Source of the DNA: Halopseudomonas pertucinogena
GTDB lineage: Bacteria; Pseudomonadota; Gammaproteobacteria; Pseudomonadales; Pseudomonadaceae
NCBI RefSeq assembly: GCF_014646575.1
Contig: NZ_BMNN01000001.1
Coordinates: 682,001-746,000 of the forward strand
Direction of reading: 5' to 3'
Length of the DNA stretch: 64,000 bases
Positions 8,514 to 18,000 of the stretch are shown here, one piece after another (within the stretch, counting starts at the first letter, position 1; each line of letters opens with the position of its first letter). Below the pieces are notes generated by a model, which saw nothing but the letters and a program-made list of their open reading frames with translations, was not told the origin of the DNA and did not search any database. Both the position numbers and the translations under genes were made by a program.

Positions 8514-8688
8514 ATGCCTGCCATTCAGAGCCTGTTGCTGCTCTCTGGCGTGAGGTTGGCTCTTACCGTGTTAATCCAGCTTCGCTATTGCCAGTGTCGC
8601 AAACGCAGGGTTACATTGACCGGCCCGGTTATCGGCGGGGTGCGTCATGAAGCGCTGAGCTTCTACGAGAATGGGGATAGAACAAGAA

Positions 8689-8946
8689 ATGACTTCAACA
8701 GAACTTCTGGTGGAAGGCGTCGAACTGATGCTTCTGGGGATCGGGACGGTTTTCGTCTTCCTGATCATGTTGGTGGGTTGCATCACTGCGATGTCCCGCC
8801 TGGTTACCCGCTACATTCCTGAAAAGTCAGCTGAGGTCGCCGCGCCGCGCCACATGGCCTCTGCGCCGCCGGCCGAGGTCGATCAACAGACGCTGATTGC
8901 CATAGGCGAGGCGATACGTCGGCATCGCGCGCGCCAGGCCCACTGA
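8689..8946 (+). CDS. oadG: Oxaloacetate decarboxylase gamma chain OadG
   Basis: A small single-pass membrane protein of 85 residues. One hydrophobic segment ([20 protein letters not shown], about residues 10-30) is followed by a polar tail ending in HRARQAH, typical of OadG. OadG holds the alpha and beta subunits together, and its C-terminal tail binds Zn2+. An in-frame ATG at 8671 would add six residues; I prefer 8689 ([10 protein letters not shown]) because family members start there, though neither start has a strong ribosome site. It opens the oadGAB operon, 35 bases upstream of oadA. Confidence 0.88.
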   Translation: MTSTELLVEGVELMLLGIGTVFVFLIMLVGCITAMSRLVTRYIPEKSAEVAAPRHMASAPPAEVDQQTLIAIGEAIRRHRARQAH

Positions 8947-8981
8947 TCCCGCTATCTGGCTACAATAACAAGGCTACATTC

Positions 8982-10769
8982 ATGAGTGATCTGCAACCCA
9001 AGCCGCTGGGCATTACCGACGTCATTCTTCGCGATGCCCATCAATCCATTCTTGCCACCCGTATGCGACTCGACGATATGCTGCCTATCGCCGACAAGCT
9101 CGACCGCGTTGGTTTCTGGTCGGTCGAGTCCTGGGGTGGGGCGACCTTTGATGCCTGCATCCGCTATCTAGGCGAAGACCCGTGGCATCGCATCCGCGCA
9201 TTGAAGAAAGCGATGCCAAACACCCGGCAACAGATGCTGCTGCGCGGACAGAACCTGCTTGGCTATCGCCATTATGCCGATGACGTCGTGGAAAAGTTTG
9301 TCGAGCGGGCAGCGGTGAATGGCGTGGACGTGTTCCGTGTGTTCGATGCCATGAATGACCCGCGTAATCTGCAGACCGCCCTCAGGGCGGTGAAGAATGT
9401 CGGTAAGCACGCGCAGGGGACTATTTCCTATACCACCAGCCCGGTTCACAACCTCGAGATGTGGATCGATCTGGCGCGGCAGATAGAGGACATGGGCGCC
9501 GACTCCCTGGCAATCAAGGATATGGCCGGCATTCTCTCGCCCTACGTCGCCTTCGAGCTGGTCAGCCGGCTCAAGCAGGTGCTGAGCATACCCATCCACA
9601 TGCAATGCCATGCCACCGCAGGGCTCTCCACTGCGGCCATCCTCAAGGCAGCGGAGGCGGGGATCGACAACGTCGATACCGCCATTTCGTCCATGTCCAT
9701 GACCTATGGCCATTCACCGACCGAGTCGGTGGTCGCCATGTTCCAAGGCACGCCGCGGGATACCGGGCTGGATCTGGAGCTGCTGGAGGAAGTCGCGGCG
9801 TATTTCCGTGAGGTGCGCAGGAAGTACGCCCGCTTCGAGGGGAACCTCAAGGGCGTGGATGCGCGGATTCTGGTGGCCCAGGTACCGGGCGGAATGCTCA
9901 CCAACATGGAAAGCCAATTGAAAGAGCAGGGCGCCAGCGACAGGTTCGACCAGGTGTTGGAGGAGATCCCCCGGGTGCGGGAGGATCTGGGCTTCATTCC
10001 GCTGGTGACACCGACCTCTCAGATCGTGGGCACCCAGGCTGTGATCAACGTCCTCACCGGCGAGCGGTACAAATCCATCACCAAGGAAGCGGCGGGCGTG
10101 CTCCGGGGCGAGTACGGTGCTGCGCCGGCGCCCTTCAACGCGGAATTGCAGGCACGCGTCCTGGAGGGCGCCGAGCCGGTCACCTGTCGTCCGGCGGATC
10201 TGCTTGAGCCCGAGCTGGAGCGGCTGACCGCCGAGCTGCGCTCCGTTGCCGCTGAAAAAGGTTTTGCCCTGGCGGACAATGAAGTGGATGACGTACTGAC
10301 ATACGCGCTGTTCCCGCAGATCGGTCTGCGATTCCTCGAGCATCGCGGTGACCCGAGCGCGTTCGAGCCGGCTCCTGATGGTGTTTCCGGTACGGCTGGC
10401 GCAGTATCCGCACAGCCCGAGGTATACACCGTGGCGGTGGACGGGCGCGAGTATGTGGTGCAGGTATCCGAAGGCGGCGATGTGACGGGTATCAAACCCA
10501 TCGGTAGCGCGTCGTCGACTCCTGCTGCCCCGGCGTCCGGTTCTGCCGGGGGCGAAGGCACGCCGCAGAAGGCTGCTCTTGCGGGCAATATTTTCAAGGT
10601 GTTGGTGCAGCCCGGCGAGCGGGTGGAGGAGGGCGACCTGATACTGATTCTCGAGGCCATGAAGATGGAAACGGAAATCCGTGCAATCAGCTCGGGGGTT
10701 GTCGACTCCGTCAAAGTGAAGGTGGGCGACGCGGTATCGGTCGGCGACACCCTGCTGACCATCGGCTGA
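8982..10769 (+). CDS. oadA: Oxaloacetate decarboxylase alpha subunit OadA (biotin carrier)
   Basis: A 595-residue cytoplasmic carboxyltransferase plus biotin carrier. The N-terminus ([19 protein letters not shown]) is the pyruvate/oxaloacetate carboxyltransferase TIM barrel with its metal-binding Asp and His residues. A flexible Ala/Pro/Gly linker around residues 505-525 leads to a biotinyl domain with EAMKMETE, where Lys561 is the biotinylation site. It transfers CO2 from oxaloacetate to biotin, leaving pyruvate. With OadB and OadG it forms the Na+-pumping decarboxylase. A pyruvate carboxylase subunit B is the main alternative, but the flanking oadG and oadB settle the call. Confidence 0.94.
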   Translation: MSDLQPKPLGITDVILRDAHQSILATRMRLDDMLPIADKLDRVGFWSVESWGGATFDACIRYLGEDPWHRIRALKKAMPNTRQQMLLRGQNLLGYRHYADDVVEKFVERAAVNGVDVFRVFDAMNDPRNLQTALRAVKNVGKHAQGTISYTTSPVHNLEMWIDLARQIEDMGADSLAIKDMAGILSPYVAFELVSRLKQVLSIPIHMQCHATAGLSTAAILKAAEAGIDNVDTAISSMSMTYGHSPTESVVAMFQGTPRDTGLDLELLEEVAAYFREVRRKYARFEGNLKGVDARILVAQVPGGMLTNMESQLKEQGASDRFDQVLEEIPRVREDLGFIPLVTPTSQIVGTQAVINVLTGERYKSITKEAAGVLRGEYGAAPAPFNAELQARVLEGAEPVTCRPADLLEPELERLTAELRSVAAEKGFALADNEVDDVLTYALFPQIGLRFLEHRGDPSAFEPAPDGVSGTAGAVSAQPEVYTVAVDGREYVVQVSEGGDVTGIKPIGSASSTPAAPASGSAGGEGTPQKAALAGNIFKVLVQPGERVEEGDLILILEAMKMETEIRAISSGVVDSVKVKVGDAVSVGDTLLTIG

Positions 10770-10779
10770 GGAGAGCGTC

Positions 10780-11916
10780 GTGGATAAACTGACTCTGCTT
10801 TGGCAGACCACCGGCCTGTATCATATGACGGCGGGCCAGCTGCTGATGATCCTGATATGTCTGCTGTTGATATATCTTGCAATCCGCAAGGGCTTCGAGC
10901 CGCTGCTGCTCATTCCGATCGGGTTCGGCGGGCTGCTGGCCAACCTGCCGGTGGCGGGCATGGCGGCGCCGGGCGGTCTGCTGATGCTGATCTACGAGGT
11001 CGGCATACCTACCAGCGTGTTTCCCCTGTTGATCTTCATGGGGGTAGGGGCGATGACCGATTTTGGTCCCATGCTGGCCAACCCCCGTACCCTGCTGCTG
11101 GGCGCGGCTGCGCAACTGGGCATCTTTGGCACGCTGCTTGGCGCGCTGGCGCTTACTGTCTGGGGCGTCCCGGGGTTTGATTTCACCATGCGGGAAGCTG
11201 CCTCGATCGCCATCATCGGTGGAGCGGACGGGCCGACATCGATCTTCGTCACCTCCAAGCTGGCGCCGGACCTGCTCGGCCCGATCGCGGTGGCAGCGTA
11301 TTCCTACATGGCTCTGGTGCCGCTCATCCAGCCACCGATCATGCGGGCGCTTACCACCGAGAAGGAACGAGCAATCGTCATGACCCAGTTGCGGCCGGTT
11401 TCGCAAGTGGAGAAGATCATATTTCCACTGGTGCTCTTGCTGCTGATTTCTCTGTTGCTTCCGGACGCCGCGCCGCTTATCGGCATGTTCTGCCTGGGTA
11501 ATCTGATGCGCGAGTGCGGGGTGGTCGAGCGTCTGGCGGACACCACTCGCAATGCGCTGATCAATATAGTGACCATCGCCCTCGGCCTGGCAGTCGGGTC
11601 CAAACTGTCAGCCGACTCCTTCCTGCAGCTGAAAACCCTGGGCATTCTTGTGCTCGGTATGGTGGCGTTCTGCGTGGGGACTGCCGGTGGGGTGCTGATG
11701 GCCAAGCTGATGAACCTGTTCAGCAACCACAAGATCAACCCATTGATCGGTTCAGCCGGTGTATCCGCCGTTCCCATGGCCGCGAGGGTCTCCAACAGAG
11801 TCGGGCTGGAGTCCAACCCGCATAACTTCCTGCTGATGCACGCCATGGGGCCGAACGTGGCCGGTGTGATTGGCTCGGCAGTGGCGGCGGGGATATTGCT
11901 GACCTTCGTCAGCTGA
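10780..11916 (+). CDS. oadB: Oxaloacetate decarboxylase beta subunit OadB (Na+ pump)
   Basis: A 378-residue polytopic membrane protein that decarboxylates carboxybiotin and exports Na+. It is highly hydrophobic, and family blocks include [21 protein letters not shown]-like sequence near residue 90 and [10 protein letters not shown] near residue 148, where the Na+-coupling Asp of OadB lies. SAVPMAARV and [19 protein letters not shown] mark the C-terminus. The start is GTG at 10780, 10 bases after the oadA stop, with GAGGAGAG just ahead of it. The gene ends at a strong terminator shared with amrZ. Confidence 0.95.
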   Translation: MDKLTLLWQTTGLYHMTAGQLLMILICLLLIYLAIRKGFEPLLLIPIGFGGLLANLPVAGMAAPGGLLMLIYEVGIPTSVFPLLIFMGVGAMTDFGPMLANPRTLLLGAAAQLGIFGTLLGALALTVWGVPGFDFTMREAASIAIIGGADGPTSIFVTSKLAPDLLGPIAVAAYSYMALVPLIQPPIMRALTTEKERAIVMTQLRPVSQVEKIIFPLVLLLLISLLLPDAAPLIGMFCLGNLMRECGVVERLADTTRNALINIVTIALGLAVGSKLSADSFLQLKTLGILVLGMVAFCVGTAGGVLMAKLMNLFSNHKINPLIGSAGVSAVPMAARVSNRVGLESNPHNFLLMHAMGPNVAGVIGSAVAAGILLTFVS

Positions 11917-11929
11917 AGGCTGTCGCGAA

Positions 11930-11963
11930 AAAAGCCCGCCCGGGATAACCCGGGCGGGCTTTT
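11930..11963. terminator. Bidirectional terminator between oadB and amrZ
   Basis: A perfect 15-bp inverted repeat runs from AAAAGCCCGCCCGGG (11930-11944) to CCCGGGCGGGCTTTT (11949-11963), with loop ATAA. The A-run on the left and T-run on the right let it terminate oadB on the plus strand and amrZ on the minus strand. Confidence 0.92.
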
Positions 11964-11993
11964 CAGCAGAGACCTTCTCAGATGCGGATGCGA

Positions 11994-12311
11994 TCAGGCC
12001 TGTTCGGCAGCGAGCAAGGCAATCAGCGCGTTCTGCTGGCGACGGCTCATCTCGCGAAAACGCATCAGCAGTTCCCGCTCGGGCTGATTCAGCTCTTCCA
12101 CCCGCTGCTCGCCAAGGGTCTGGCGGGAGGGGTACTCGGGAAGGCTGGGAAGGTCCAGCAGGCTGTGCTCGAGCCGCGCGATGATTTCGGAGTTCATGCT
12201 GCGGTGGTGTTGTTTGGCGACCTCCGCAATGCGGTCTCGCATGCCTTCCGGAAGACGGACGACAAACTTGTCGGCGGTTCTGCTGGTGTATTGCTGGAGT
12301 GCAGTTTTCAT
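11994..12311 (-). CDS. amrZ: Ribbon-helix-helix regulator AmrZ (AlgZ)
   Basis: A 105-residue Arc/Mnt-superfamily DNA-binding protein. [26 protein letters not shown] is the ribbon-helix-helix, followed by [13 protein letters not shown] and a C-terminal tetramerisation part ending in [14 protein letters not shown]. This closely matches P. aeruginosa AmrZ, which activates alginate and twitching genes and represses fleQ and flagellar genes. The frame is open upstream to 12458, but the ATG at 12311 gives the known N-terminus, and the extension does not look like protein. It is convergent with oadB and reads away from a 313-base gap where autoregulation could occur. Confidence 0.93.
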   Translation of the reverse strand: MKTALQQYTSRTADKFVVRLPEGMRDRIAEVAKQHHRSMNSEIIARLEHSLLDLPSLPEYPSRQTLGEQRVEELNQPERELLMRFREMSRRQQNALIALLAAEQA

Positions 12312-12624
12312 GGGCAACAATAATCGCTTTATCTGATGAATCGATCCCGGCCAGTTGGAATCTATGGCTTCCTGCCATCCAATCTGCCTTCTCGTTGGAG
12401 CTGCGGGGCGGGCCCCAACTCCAGAGTGATGGACAATGAATCGAGCCAATATGCTCAATTTCCAGCCGTTATTTCCGACTTTCGTCGAAAAGCGCCGGAA
12501 TTACGTCTGGATTGCGACGGCTTTCCGTCGCTGGCCATTTGCAATCGAACTTTGGCACCAATTGTCAAGGTGGTCAAGTATTCTTAGAATCGGTTATTAT
12601 CTGCCGCGGCAAGGTTCCCTTCGT
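12312..12624. other. Gene-free stretch between amrZ and tRNA-Arg(CCT)
   Basis: 313 bases with no convincing gene. The left part must hold the amrZ promoter on the minus strand, but I cannot point to clear hexamers. The right part holds the tRNA promoter at 12562-12590. The short open frames here either continue into the tRNA or lack ribosome sites. The middle part has lower GC than its neighbours. Confidence 0.7.
12562..12590 (+). promoter_or_regulatory. Sigma-70 promoter of tRNA-Arg(CCT)
   Basis: TTGTCA (12562-12567) and TAGAAT (12585-12590) have a 17-base spacer. Transcription would start about 12597, giving a 5' leader of about 28 bases before the mature tRNA. Confidence 0.75.
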
Positions 12625-12701
12625 GCGCTTGTAGCTCAGCTGGATAGAGCAACCGCCTCCTAAGCGGTAGGTCCCCGGTTCGAATCCGGGCTCGCGCACC
12701 A
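12625..12701 (+). tRNA. tRNA-Arg(CCT)
   Basis: A 77-base tRNA with encoded CCA. It has a normal D-arm, anticodon stem ACCGC/GCGGT with anticodon CCT at 12659-12661, and T-arm CCCGG-TTCGAAT-CCGGG. It decodes AGG. The acceptor strands GCGCTTG (12625-12631) and CTCGCGC (12691-12697) pair at positions 1-4 and 7 but leave U-C and U-U mismatches at 5:68 and 6:67, which is unusual. The two bases before the 5' end (GT) could also pair with the A and C that follow the stem in the precursor. Confidence 0.88.
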
Positions 12702-12803
12702 TTTCCTTTCGATACGCCCTCGATCTTCCTCCGCGGCACTCGCCCGATTCCCGGTTTGCTGCCAGAATACGCTTCGATTCTACTTGCCGAGTAAGGAAGT
12801 GTC

Positions 12804-14951
12804 ATGGGCTCACCATCTACCCATCGCTGGAAGTTCTTTCGTGCTGGCGGCTTCGATCAGGTACGGCTGGAAGCGCCGGAGGATCTTGCTGCGCTGCGCA
12901 ATCTGGATCAGAAACTCTGGGCAGCACTTGCTTGCCCCACAGCAAATCTCGAGCTTGATCAGCGCATGCTCGCCTATATAGATGTCAATGGCGATGGGCG
13001 GATTCGAGCCCCCGAAATCCTCGACGCGGTCGACTGGACGCTGGCCCGCCTGGCTGACCCCGGCAGTCTGTTCCGGGAAGAGCCGCTGAGTCTGGCTTCG
13101 CTTCACGCCGGTGCCCAGGGGCAGCAGCTCGCTATAGCCGCGCGCCGCCTGTTGCAGGTACTGGGCCGCGGTGAGGAAGGCACCCTGACCCCGGCCGACA
13201 CGGATGATCTCGCCGCGTTGTTCCCGCCGGGCGAGCCCAACGGCGACGGCCTGGTTCCGGCTGCCCTGACAACCGATGCGGAGCTGCAGCAGGCCATCGC
13301 CGACATCATCAGGTGTCTGGGCCCGCAGAAGGACCGCAGTGGTGAGCCGGCGGTCTCCGAAGCGGGTATCAACGACTTCTTCGCCCAGGCCAGGCAGGTA
13401 CACGAATGGCAGCGGGACGCAGAAAAGCATGGGGTGTACTCCCTCGGCCCGGATGACGAGCAGGCCATTGCCGCGATCAGCGCGCTGCGGGACAAGATCG
13501 ATGATTATTTCACCCGGGTCGAGATGGTTGCCTTCGACCCGCGGGCGGCCAGCATCATGAATGCCGATGAAGGGGAGTTGGCGCGCCTGTCGGCGATGAA
13601 CCTGGCGGATCCGGGCAGCGTCGCGGAATTGCCGCTGGCCAGCCTGCAGCATGGGGAATCCCTGCCGCTGGTGGCCGGCATCAACCCGGCGTGGCGCGCG
13701 GCCATGGAGGCGCTGCGCGAACATGTTGTAAAGCCGGTGCTGGGGGATGTCGACAGCCTCAGCCGCAGCCAATGGCAGGAGTTGACCGCGCGCAGCAACG
13801 CATACTTCGCCTGGCAGGCAGCCAAGCCCGAGGTGGGTATCCTCGAGCACCTGACCGTGGAGCGTATCGCCGAGCTGGTGGAGGGAGATTATCAGGGCCG
13901 ACTGCTGGCCCTCGTGGCCAGGGATATGGAGGTAGCGGAGGCGGCCGGCGGACTGGTCGATCTGGACAGGCTGCTGCGGTTGCAGCGGGGTCTGGTACCA
14001 CTGCTGCGCAATTTCGTTTCCTTTCAGGATTTCTACTGCCGCAGGGACAAGGCGGTGTTCCAGGCGGGCCGCCTCTATATAGACGGGCGCAGCTGCGATC
14101 TGGTGGTCGAGGTCGGGGATGTGGATGCCCACAGCAAGGTGGCGGCCAACAGCGAGAGCTTCCTGCTGTACTGTGCCTGTACCCGTCGCGGTCAGCCGGT
14201 CCGCGAGCGCGAGTCTCTGAACATCGTCGCAGCAGTGACAGCGGGAGACGAAGGCGAGCTCATGGTCGGCCGCAATGGTCTGTTCTACGATCGCCAGGGC
14301 AACGACTGGGACGCTACCGTGGTCAAGGTGGTACAGAACGCAATCAGTGTCCGGGAAGCGTTCTGGTCGCCGTACCGCAGAGTCTCCCGCCTGGTATCCG
14401 AGCAGATCCAGAAATTCGCTGCCAGCCGGGATGATGCGCTGGTCAACAACGCGGCGGCCAGGGTAGGGGGCGCCGCAGCAGCACCGGCGGAGAGCACCGC
14501 AATGACCAGGACCTTCGACATTGCCCGGTTCGCCGGCATCTTCGCCGCGCTCGGCCTGGCGGTGGGCGTGCTGGGCGCCGCACTGGCATCGATCTTCAGG
14601 GGGCTGCTGGCGCTGCAGTGGTGGCAGTGGCCGCTGGTGATAGCGGGCGTGCTGCTGCTGATCTCGGGGCCGTCGATGCTGATGGCCTGGTTCAAGCTGC
14701 GGCGTCGCAATCTCGGCCCGATTCTGGACGCCAATGGCTGGGCGGTTAACACCCAGGCGCGCATCAACATTGCCTTCGGCACCACGCTCACCCAGCTGGC
14801 CAGGTTGCCCGACGGTTCGGACCGGGCGTTGCGCGATCCCTATGCCCCTGGCCCACGGCTGCTGCCCTGGCTGCTGGTGCTGCTGGTCGTGGTCGGAGCG
14901 GTGTTCCTCGCTGTGCGCGCCGGCTGGCTGGGTGGTGCTGCTATGCTATAG
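12804..14951 (+). CDS. Large EF-hand membrane protein of unknown function
   Basis: A 715-residue protein I do not recognise functionally. Near the N-terminus, residues 60-71 (DVNGDGRIRAPE) form a textbook 12-residue EF-hand Ca2+ loop with D1, N3, D5 and E12. A long soluble, acidic region follows to about residue 565. Three hydrophobic segments at roughly 576-600, 609-630 and 687-708 end the protein, so it looks C-terminally membrane anchored with a large domain on one side. I see no signal peptide. An FRAGGFDQVRLE motif opens the protein. It starts 102 bases after tRNA-Arg(CCT) and may share a transcript with the following MFS gene (71 bases). Confidence 0.8.
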   Translation: MGSPSTHRWKFFRAGGFDQVRLEAPEDLAALRNLDQKLWAALACPTANLELDQRMLAYIDVNGDGRIRAPEILDAVDWTLARLADPGSLFREEPLSLASLHAGAQGQQLAIAARRLLQVLGRGEEGTLTPADTDDLAALFPPGEPNGDGLVPAALTTDAELQQAIADIIRCLGPQKDRSGEPAVSEAGINDFFAQARQVHEWQRDAEKHGVYSLGPDDEQAIAAISALRDKIDDYFTRVEMVAFDPRAASIMNADEGELARLSAMNLADPGSVAELPLASLQHGESLPLVAGINPAWRAAMEALREHVVKPVLGDVDSLSRSQWQELTARSNAYFAWQAAKPEVGILEHLTVERIAELVEGDYQGRLLALVARDMEVAEAAGGLVDLDRLLRLQRGLVPLLRNFVSFQDFYCRRDKAVFQAGRLYIDGRSCDLVVEVGDVDAHSKVAANSESFLLYCACTRRGQPVRERESLNIVAAVTAGDEGELMVGRNGLFYDRQGNDWDATVVKVVQNAISVREAFWSPYRRVSRLVSEQIQKFAASRDDALVNNAAARVGGAAAAPAESTAMTRTFDIARFAGIFAALGLAVGVLGAALASIFRGLLALQWWQWPLVIAGVLLLISGPSMLMAWFKLRRRNLGPILDANGWAVNTQARINIAFGTTLTQLARLPDGSDRALRDPYAPGPRLLPWLLVLLVVVGAVFLAVRAGWLGGAAML

Positions 14952-15022
14952 CGGGTCGCATGGAGTGGCGGCCGATCATCCAGGCCAGGCAAGGCAGAAC
15001 TGCAAGGCTACCGGAGGACCCA

Positions 15023-16336
15023 TTGCCCAGCACATTCACCTCGTTTTCTTCGCTCTATCTGTCCACCCTGCTGATGCTGGTGGGCAGCGGGCTGCTCAGC
15101 ACCTACCTGGGGCTGCGCCTGTCCGCCGACAACGTCAATGCAGTATGGATCGGACTGCTGATGACCGGCTATTACGTCGGTCTGGTGATGGGAGCGACGG
15201 TCGGCCACCGGCTGATCGCCCGCGTTGGCCATATCCGCGCGTTCGTGGCCAGCGCCGGGGTGGTAACGGCATCGGTACTCTGTCACGCGCTGACGTCCAG
15301 CGTCGAGGTCTGGCTGGCGTTGCGCTGGCTGGTGGGGCTGGGAATGATGTGCCAGTACATGGTGCTGGAAAGCTGGCTCAACGAGCAGGCCGAGTCCCAT
15401 CAGCGGGGACGGGTGTTCGCCGGTTACATGCTGGTGACCTTTCTCGGTCTGGGGCTCGGGCAGTTGCTGCTGACGCTGATGCCCGAACTCACCTTCAGGC
15501 ACGTGGTCCTGGTAGCCATCTGCTTCTCGCTCTGTCTGGTACCGGTGGCAGTGACCCGGCGGCTGCACCCGGCTCCGCTGCACCCGGCGCCCCTTGAGGT
15601 CCGCCTGTTCATCCGGCGTATTCCCCAGGCGTTGAGCACCATTGCCGTCGCCGGGCTCATTCTGGGCGGTTTCTATGGGCTGGCCCCGGCCTATGCGGCC
15701 ACCCAGGGACTGGATACGCATGCCATCGGTATCTTCATGGCGGTCACGATCGGCGCAGGGCTGTTTGCCCAGGGGCCGACCGGCTGGCTGTCCGACCGGA
15801 TCGACCGCAGCCGGATGATCCAGGTGAATGCCATCCTGCTGACTACCATCGCCCTGATGATTGCGCTGACGTCCTCGCCCCTGTTGCTGATGGTGCTGAC
15901 CGGGTTGTTCGGACTCATGGCTTTTACCCTGTATCCGCTGGCGGTAGCTCTGGCCAACGACCACGTTGATCAGGAGCGGCGGGTCCAGCTGGCCGCAACG
16001 CTGCTGATGACCTTCGGCCTTGGCGCCAGCGCTGGCCCCCTGTTCGGTGCGGCGCTGATGGAGCTGGCGGGCCCGGGGATGCTGTACGTGTTCATGGCCT
16101 GCAGCAGCCTGCTGCTGGTGGTGTTCGTGCGTCCCGAGCGGGTTACCGGAGAGAACCTGGTGGAAGAGGCGCCGGTCCAGTTCATGCCGGCAGCGGGCAA
16201 CCTGGCCACGTCACCCCTGGCGGCAGCGATTGACCCGCGGGTGGATGAGCAGGTGGTGATCGAGCAGATGCAGGACGAGGAGCCGATCGCGGAGGAGGCG
16301 GTTGACGAGGACGACGCCGAGCATCGGCCCGGCTGA
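15023..16336 (+). CDS. MFS transporter, YcaD-like
   Basis: A 12-TM major facilitator of 437 residues. The loop after TM2 (GHRLIARVGHIRAFVAS) is the MFS motif A variant, and WLSDRIDRSRMI is its repeat between TM8 and TM9. The overall look is that of the YcaD/sugar-type MFS group; the substrate is unknown. An ATG at 14960 is in frame, but the TTG at 15023 has GGAGGA (15013-15018) five bases upstream and starts just before the first TM helix, so I chose it. The C-terminus ends in an acidic Glu/Asp-rich tail. It is convergent with flgZ, two bases apart. Confidence 0.82.
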   Translation: MPSTFTSFSSLYLSTLLMLVGSGLLSTYLGLRLSADNVNAVWIGLLMTGYYVGLVMGATVGHRLIARVGHIRAFVASAGVVTASVLCHALTSSVEVWLALRWLVGLGMMCQYMVLESWLNEQAESHQRGRVFAGYMLVTFLGLGLGQLLLTLMPELTFRHVVLVAICFSLCLVPVAVTRRLHPAPLHPAPLEVRLFIRRIPQALSTIAVAGLILGGFYGLAPAYAATQGLDTHAIGIFMAVTIGAGLFAQGPTGWLSDRIDRSRMIQVNAILLTTIALMIALTSSPLLLMVLTGLFGLMAFTLYPLAVALANDHVDQERRVQLAATLLMTFGLGASAGPLFGAALMELAGPGMLYVFMACSSLLLVVFVRPERVTGENLVEEAPVQFMPAAGNLATSPLAAAIDPRVDEQVVIEQMQDEEPIAEEAVDEDDAEHRPG

Positions 16337-16338
16337 AA

Positions 16339-17094
16339 TCAGAACAGGTCGTCGCGGGCAGCCAGTCGGCGGGCTTCGCTCTGGAGGTGAGTGACGAAGC
16401 GGTCTATCTGCCGCTGGGCGGGGGTGGCCGGCTGATGGAAGTGCACCCCCACATGGGTCTCGTCGCGCTCTTCGAAGTACTGACGGTGGCGGATCTCCAC
16501 GTTGACGGGAAAGCGCTGCTCCGCATCAAGTTGCAGCTGGCTCTGCTCGTACCGCCCGCCCGGTTGCAGCGTTGCCACCAGGTTGCCGGCCATGCGCACC
16601 TTGCAGCCGGTGGCGGATATATCGAGGAGTTCGCCCGTGTGGCTGCGCGCTTCGCCGGATTGGATCAGCTCCAGGCTGGTTTCGATGCTGCGGTGAACCT
16701 GGGCGCGGAACGCGCCTCTGCGCTGGTGATAGGTCAACTGGGTGGGCAGGGAAGCGACGAACGCCGGGGCGCCGTCCTCCAGTTCCACGCGGGTACCGCT
16801 GGCGCAGTGCCAGCGCATGTGCACGCCGTCCTGCCAGCCATCGATGCGGAACGGCTCGCCCTGGTCGATCCATTTTTCGCCCACCGAGGGGATGAGCTCG
16901 TCGATGCACAGGGTGCCGGCCTGCGGGTCAATGGCCACAAGGAAGCTCTGGAAGATCTGGGTACGGCCTTCGAAGCGGATTTCCAGTGGCGTGCGGGCGT
17001 TCTGCAGGCTCTTCAGCAGCGACTGGATTTCCAGTGGCGCGGTGACTTCCCTTGGTGGCTGGGGGCCCGGCCGGTGTTCGGTTAACATTGACAC
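16339..17094 (-). CDS. flgZ: PilZ-domain flagellar brake protein FlgZ (YcgR family)
   Basis: A 251-residue YcgR-like c-di-GMP receptor. The N-terminal YcgR domain precedes a C-terminal PilZ domain with the binding signature RRGAFR (around residue 125) and DISATGCKV (around 157), i.e. RxxxR and DxSxxG. In Pseudomonas FlgZ acts with the stator to slow the flagellar motor at high c-di-GMP. The start is GTG at 17094 with GAGAAG upstream; ATG at 17088 is the alternative. It is the third gene of flgM-flgN-flgZ, an order known from Pseudomonas, so sigma-28 control is likely. Confidence 0.9.
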   Translation of the reverse strand: MSMLTEHRPGPQPPREVTAPLEIQSLLKSLQNARTPLEIRFEGRTQIFQSFLVAIDPQAGTLCIDELIPSVGEKWIDQGEPFRIDGWQDGVHMRWHCASGTRVELEDGAPAFVASLPTQLTYHQRRGAFRAQVHRSIETSLELIQSGEARSHTGELLDISATGCKVRMAGNLVATLQPGGRYEQSQLQLDAEQRFPVNVEIRHRQYFEERDETHVGVHFHQPATPAQRQIDRFVTHLQSEARRLAARDDLF

Positions 17095-17148
17095 GTCAGC
17101 TTCTCATCCGTAAATCCTGACTGAAACAACCGCTGAACTGCCGGGACG

Positions 17149-17610
17149 TCAGGCCCGACTGATCGGCCGTCCGGGTCGTGCTCGACTGGCGTTACCCTGT
17201 CGGTCATAGACATCAAGGCTGGCTTCCCCCTGGTTGCGCAGAAGGTCCAGCAGGTGGCTGTTGATATGCTGACTGTGGCGAATCAGGCGGGCATTACGCA
17301 GATTGGCGTCCCGGCACGCCTGGGCCGCATTCAGGAAGGCGGCGTGCCGGTCAGCCAGTTCGGTGTCGTTCAGGCCGGAGATGAAGTCGCCGAGGCCGAG
17401 GTCGGCGGGCCGGCCCATCTGTTTCAACTGTGCCTCGATCGCCCGCTCCGCTGCAGCGAGGGAGGCCATCAGCGGAGTCTTGGCGTCGATCAGGGCCTGC
17501 AGCGCGGCCATGTCCTGATCCAGCAGGGCCTGCTTTTCCTGGTCGAGCAGCTCGGCAAACCGCTGGCAATATTCCGTGGCGCTGGCGAACAACTCACCAA
17601 GATGCTGCAT
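17149..17610 (-). CDS. flgN: Flagellar export chaperone FlgN
   Basis: A 153-residue, mostly helical protein of the FlgN family, the export chaperone for the hook-filament junction proteins FlgK and FlgL. Long heptad-like Leu/Ala-rich helices span residues 1-120. The C-terminal tail (DVYDRQGNASRARPG) is the part that binds FlgK/FlgL in homologues. Identification relies on position directly after flgM as well as on the fold pattern. It lies 36 bases downstream of flgM. Confidence 0.88.
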   Translation of the reverse strand: MQHLGELFASATEYCQRFAELLDQEKQALLDQDMAALQALIDAKTPLMASLAAAERAIEAQLKQMGRPADLGLGDFISGLNDTELADRHAAFLNAAQACRDANLRNARLIRHSQHINSHLLDLLRNQGEASLDVYDRQGNASRARPGRPISRA

Positions 17611-17646
17611 CCGTCATTCTCCGTTGATGGTTGCGCCCGCCGCCAC

Positions 17647-17964
17647 TCAGGACTCCAGGGCGATCAGCTTGTCGGCAATGCGGCCGCTGTCCGGCTTGTA
17701 GCTGCCATCGGCGATGGCCTGCCTGATCTGTTCGACACGGGCGCTGTCCACTTCCGGCAGCTCCCGCAGGCGCTCTTCGATCGCCTGCAGCTGCTGGGCC
17801 TGGCTGCTCAGCTTCACTCCCGAGTCCGCCGCCGCTGTCTGGTTGCCGGGCTGGGGCTGGGCAGCGGGGCGCTCGGCGGCGACGTCGCGCCTGGCGGCGG
17901 TGGCATTGCTCTGCGTGCTGCGCGCGGCACCGCCGGCGCTGCTGGTGTTGAAATCTATGACCAT
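17647..17964 (-). CDS. flgM: Anti-sigma-28 factor FlgM
   Basis: A 105-residue FlgM: a disordered Ala/Gln-rich N-terminal half and a conserved C-terminal half with VKLSSQAQQLQAIEERL and VEQIRQAIADGSYKPDSGRIADKLI. It holds FliA inactive until the hook-basal body is complete and FlgM is exported. A sigma-28 type promoter lies at 18001-18027, so FliA controls its own antagonist, the usual negative loop. Confidence 0.95.
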   Translation of the reverse strand: MVIDFNTSSAGGAARSTQSNATAARRDVAAERPAAQPQPGNQTAAADSGVKLSSQAQQLQAIEERLRELPEVDSARVEQIRQAIADGSYKPDSGRIADKLIALES

Positions 17965-18000
17965 GTTCTTGTCCTCAGCCTGAATGCTTCATCAGCATCT

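Noticed and set aside
12436-12663. A 75-codon plus-strand frame ending in VAQLDRATAS
   Set aside because: Its end is a translation of tRNA-Arg(CCT) and there is no ribosome site; the VAQLDRA string is the usual tRNA artefact.
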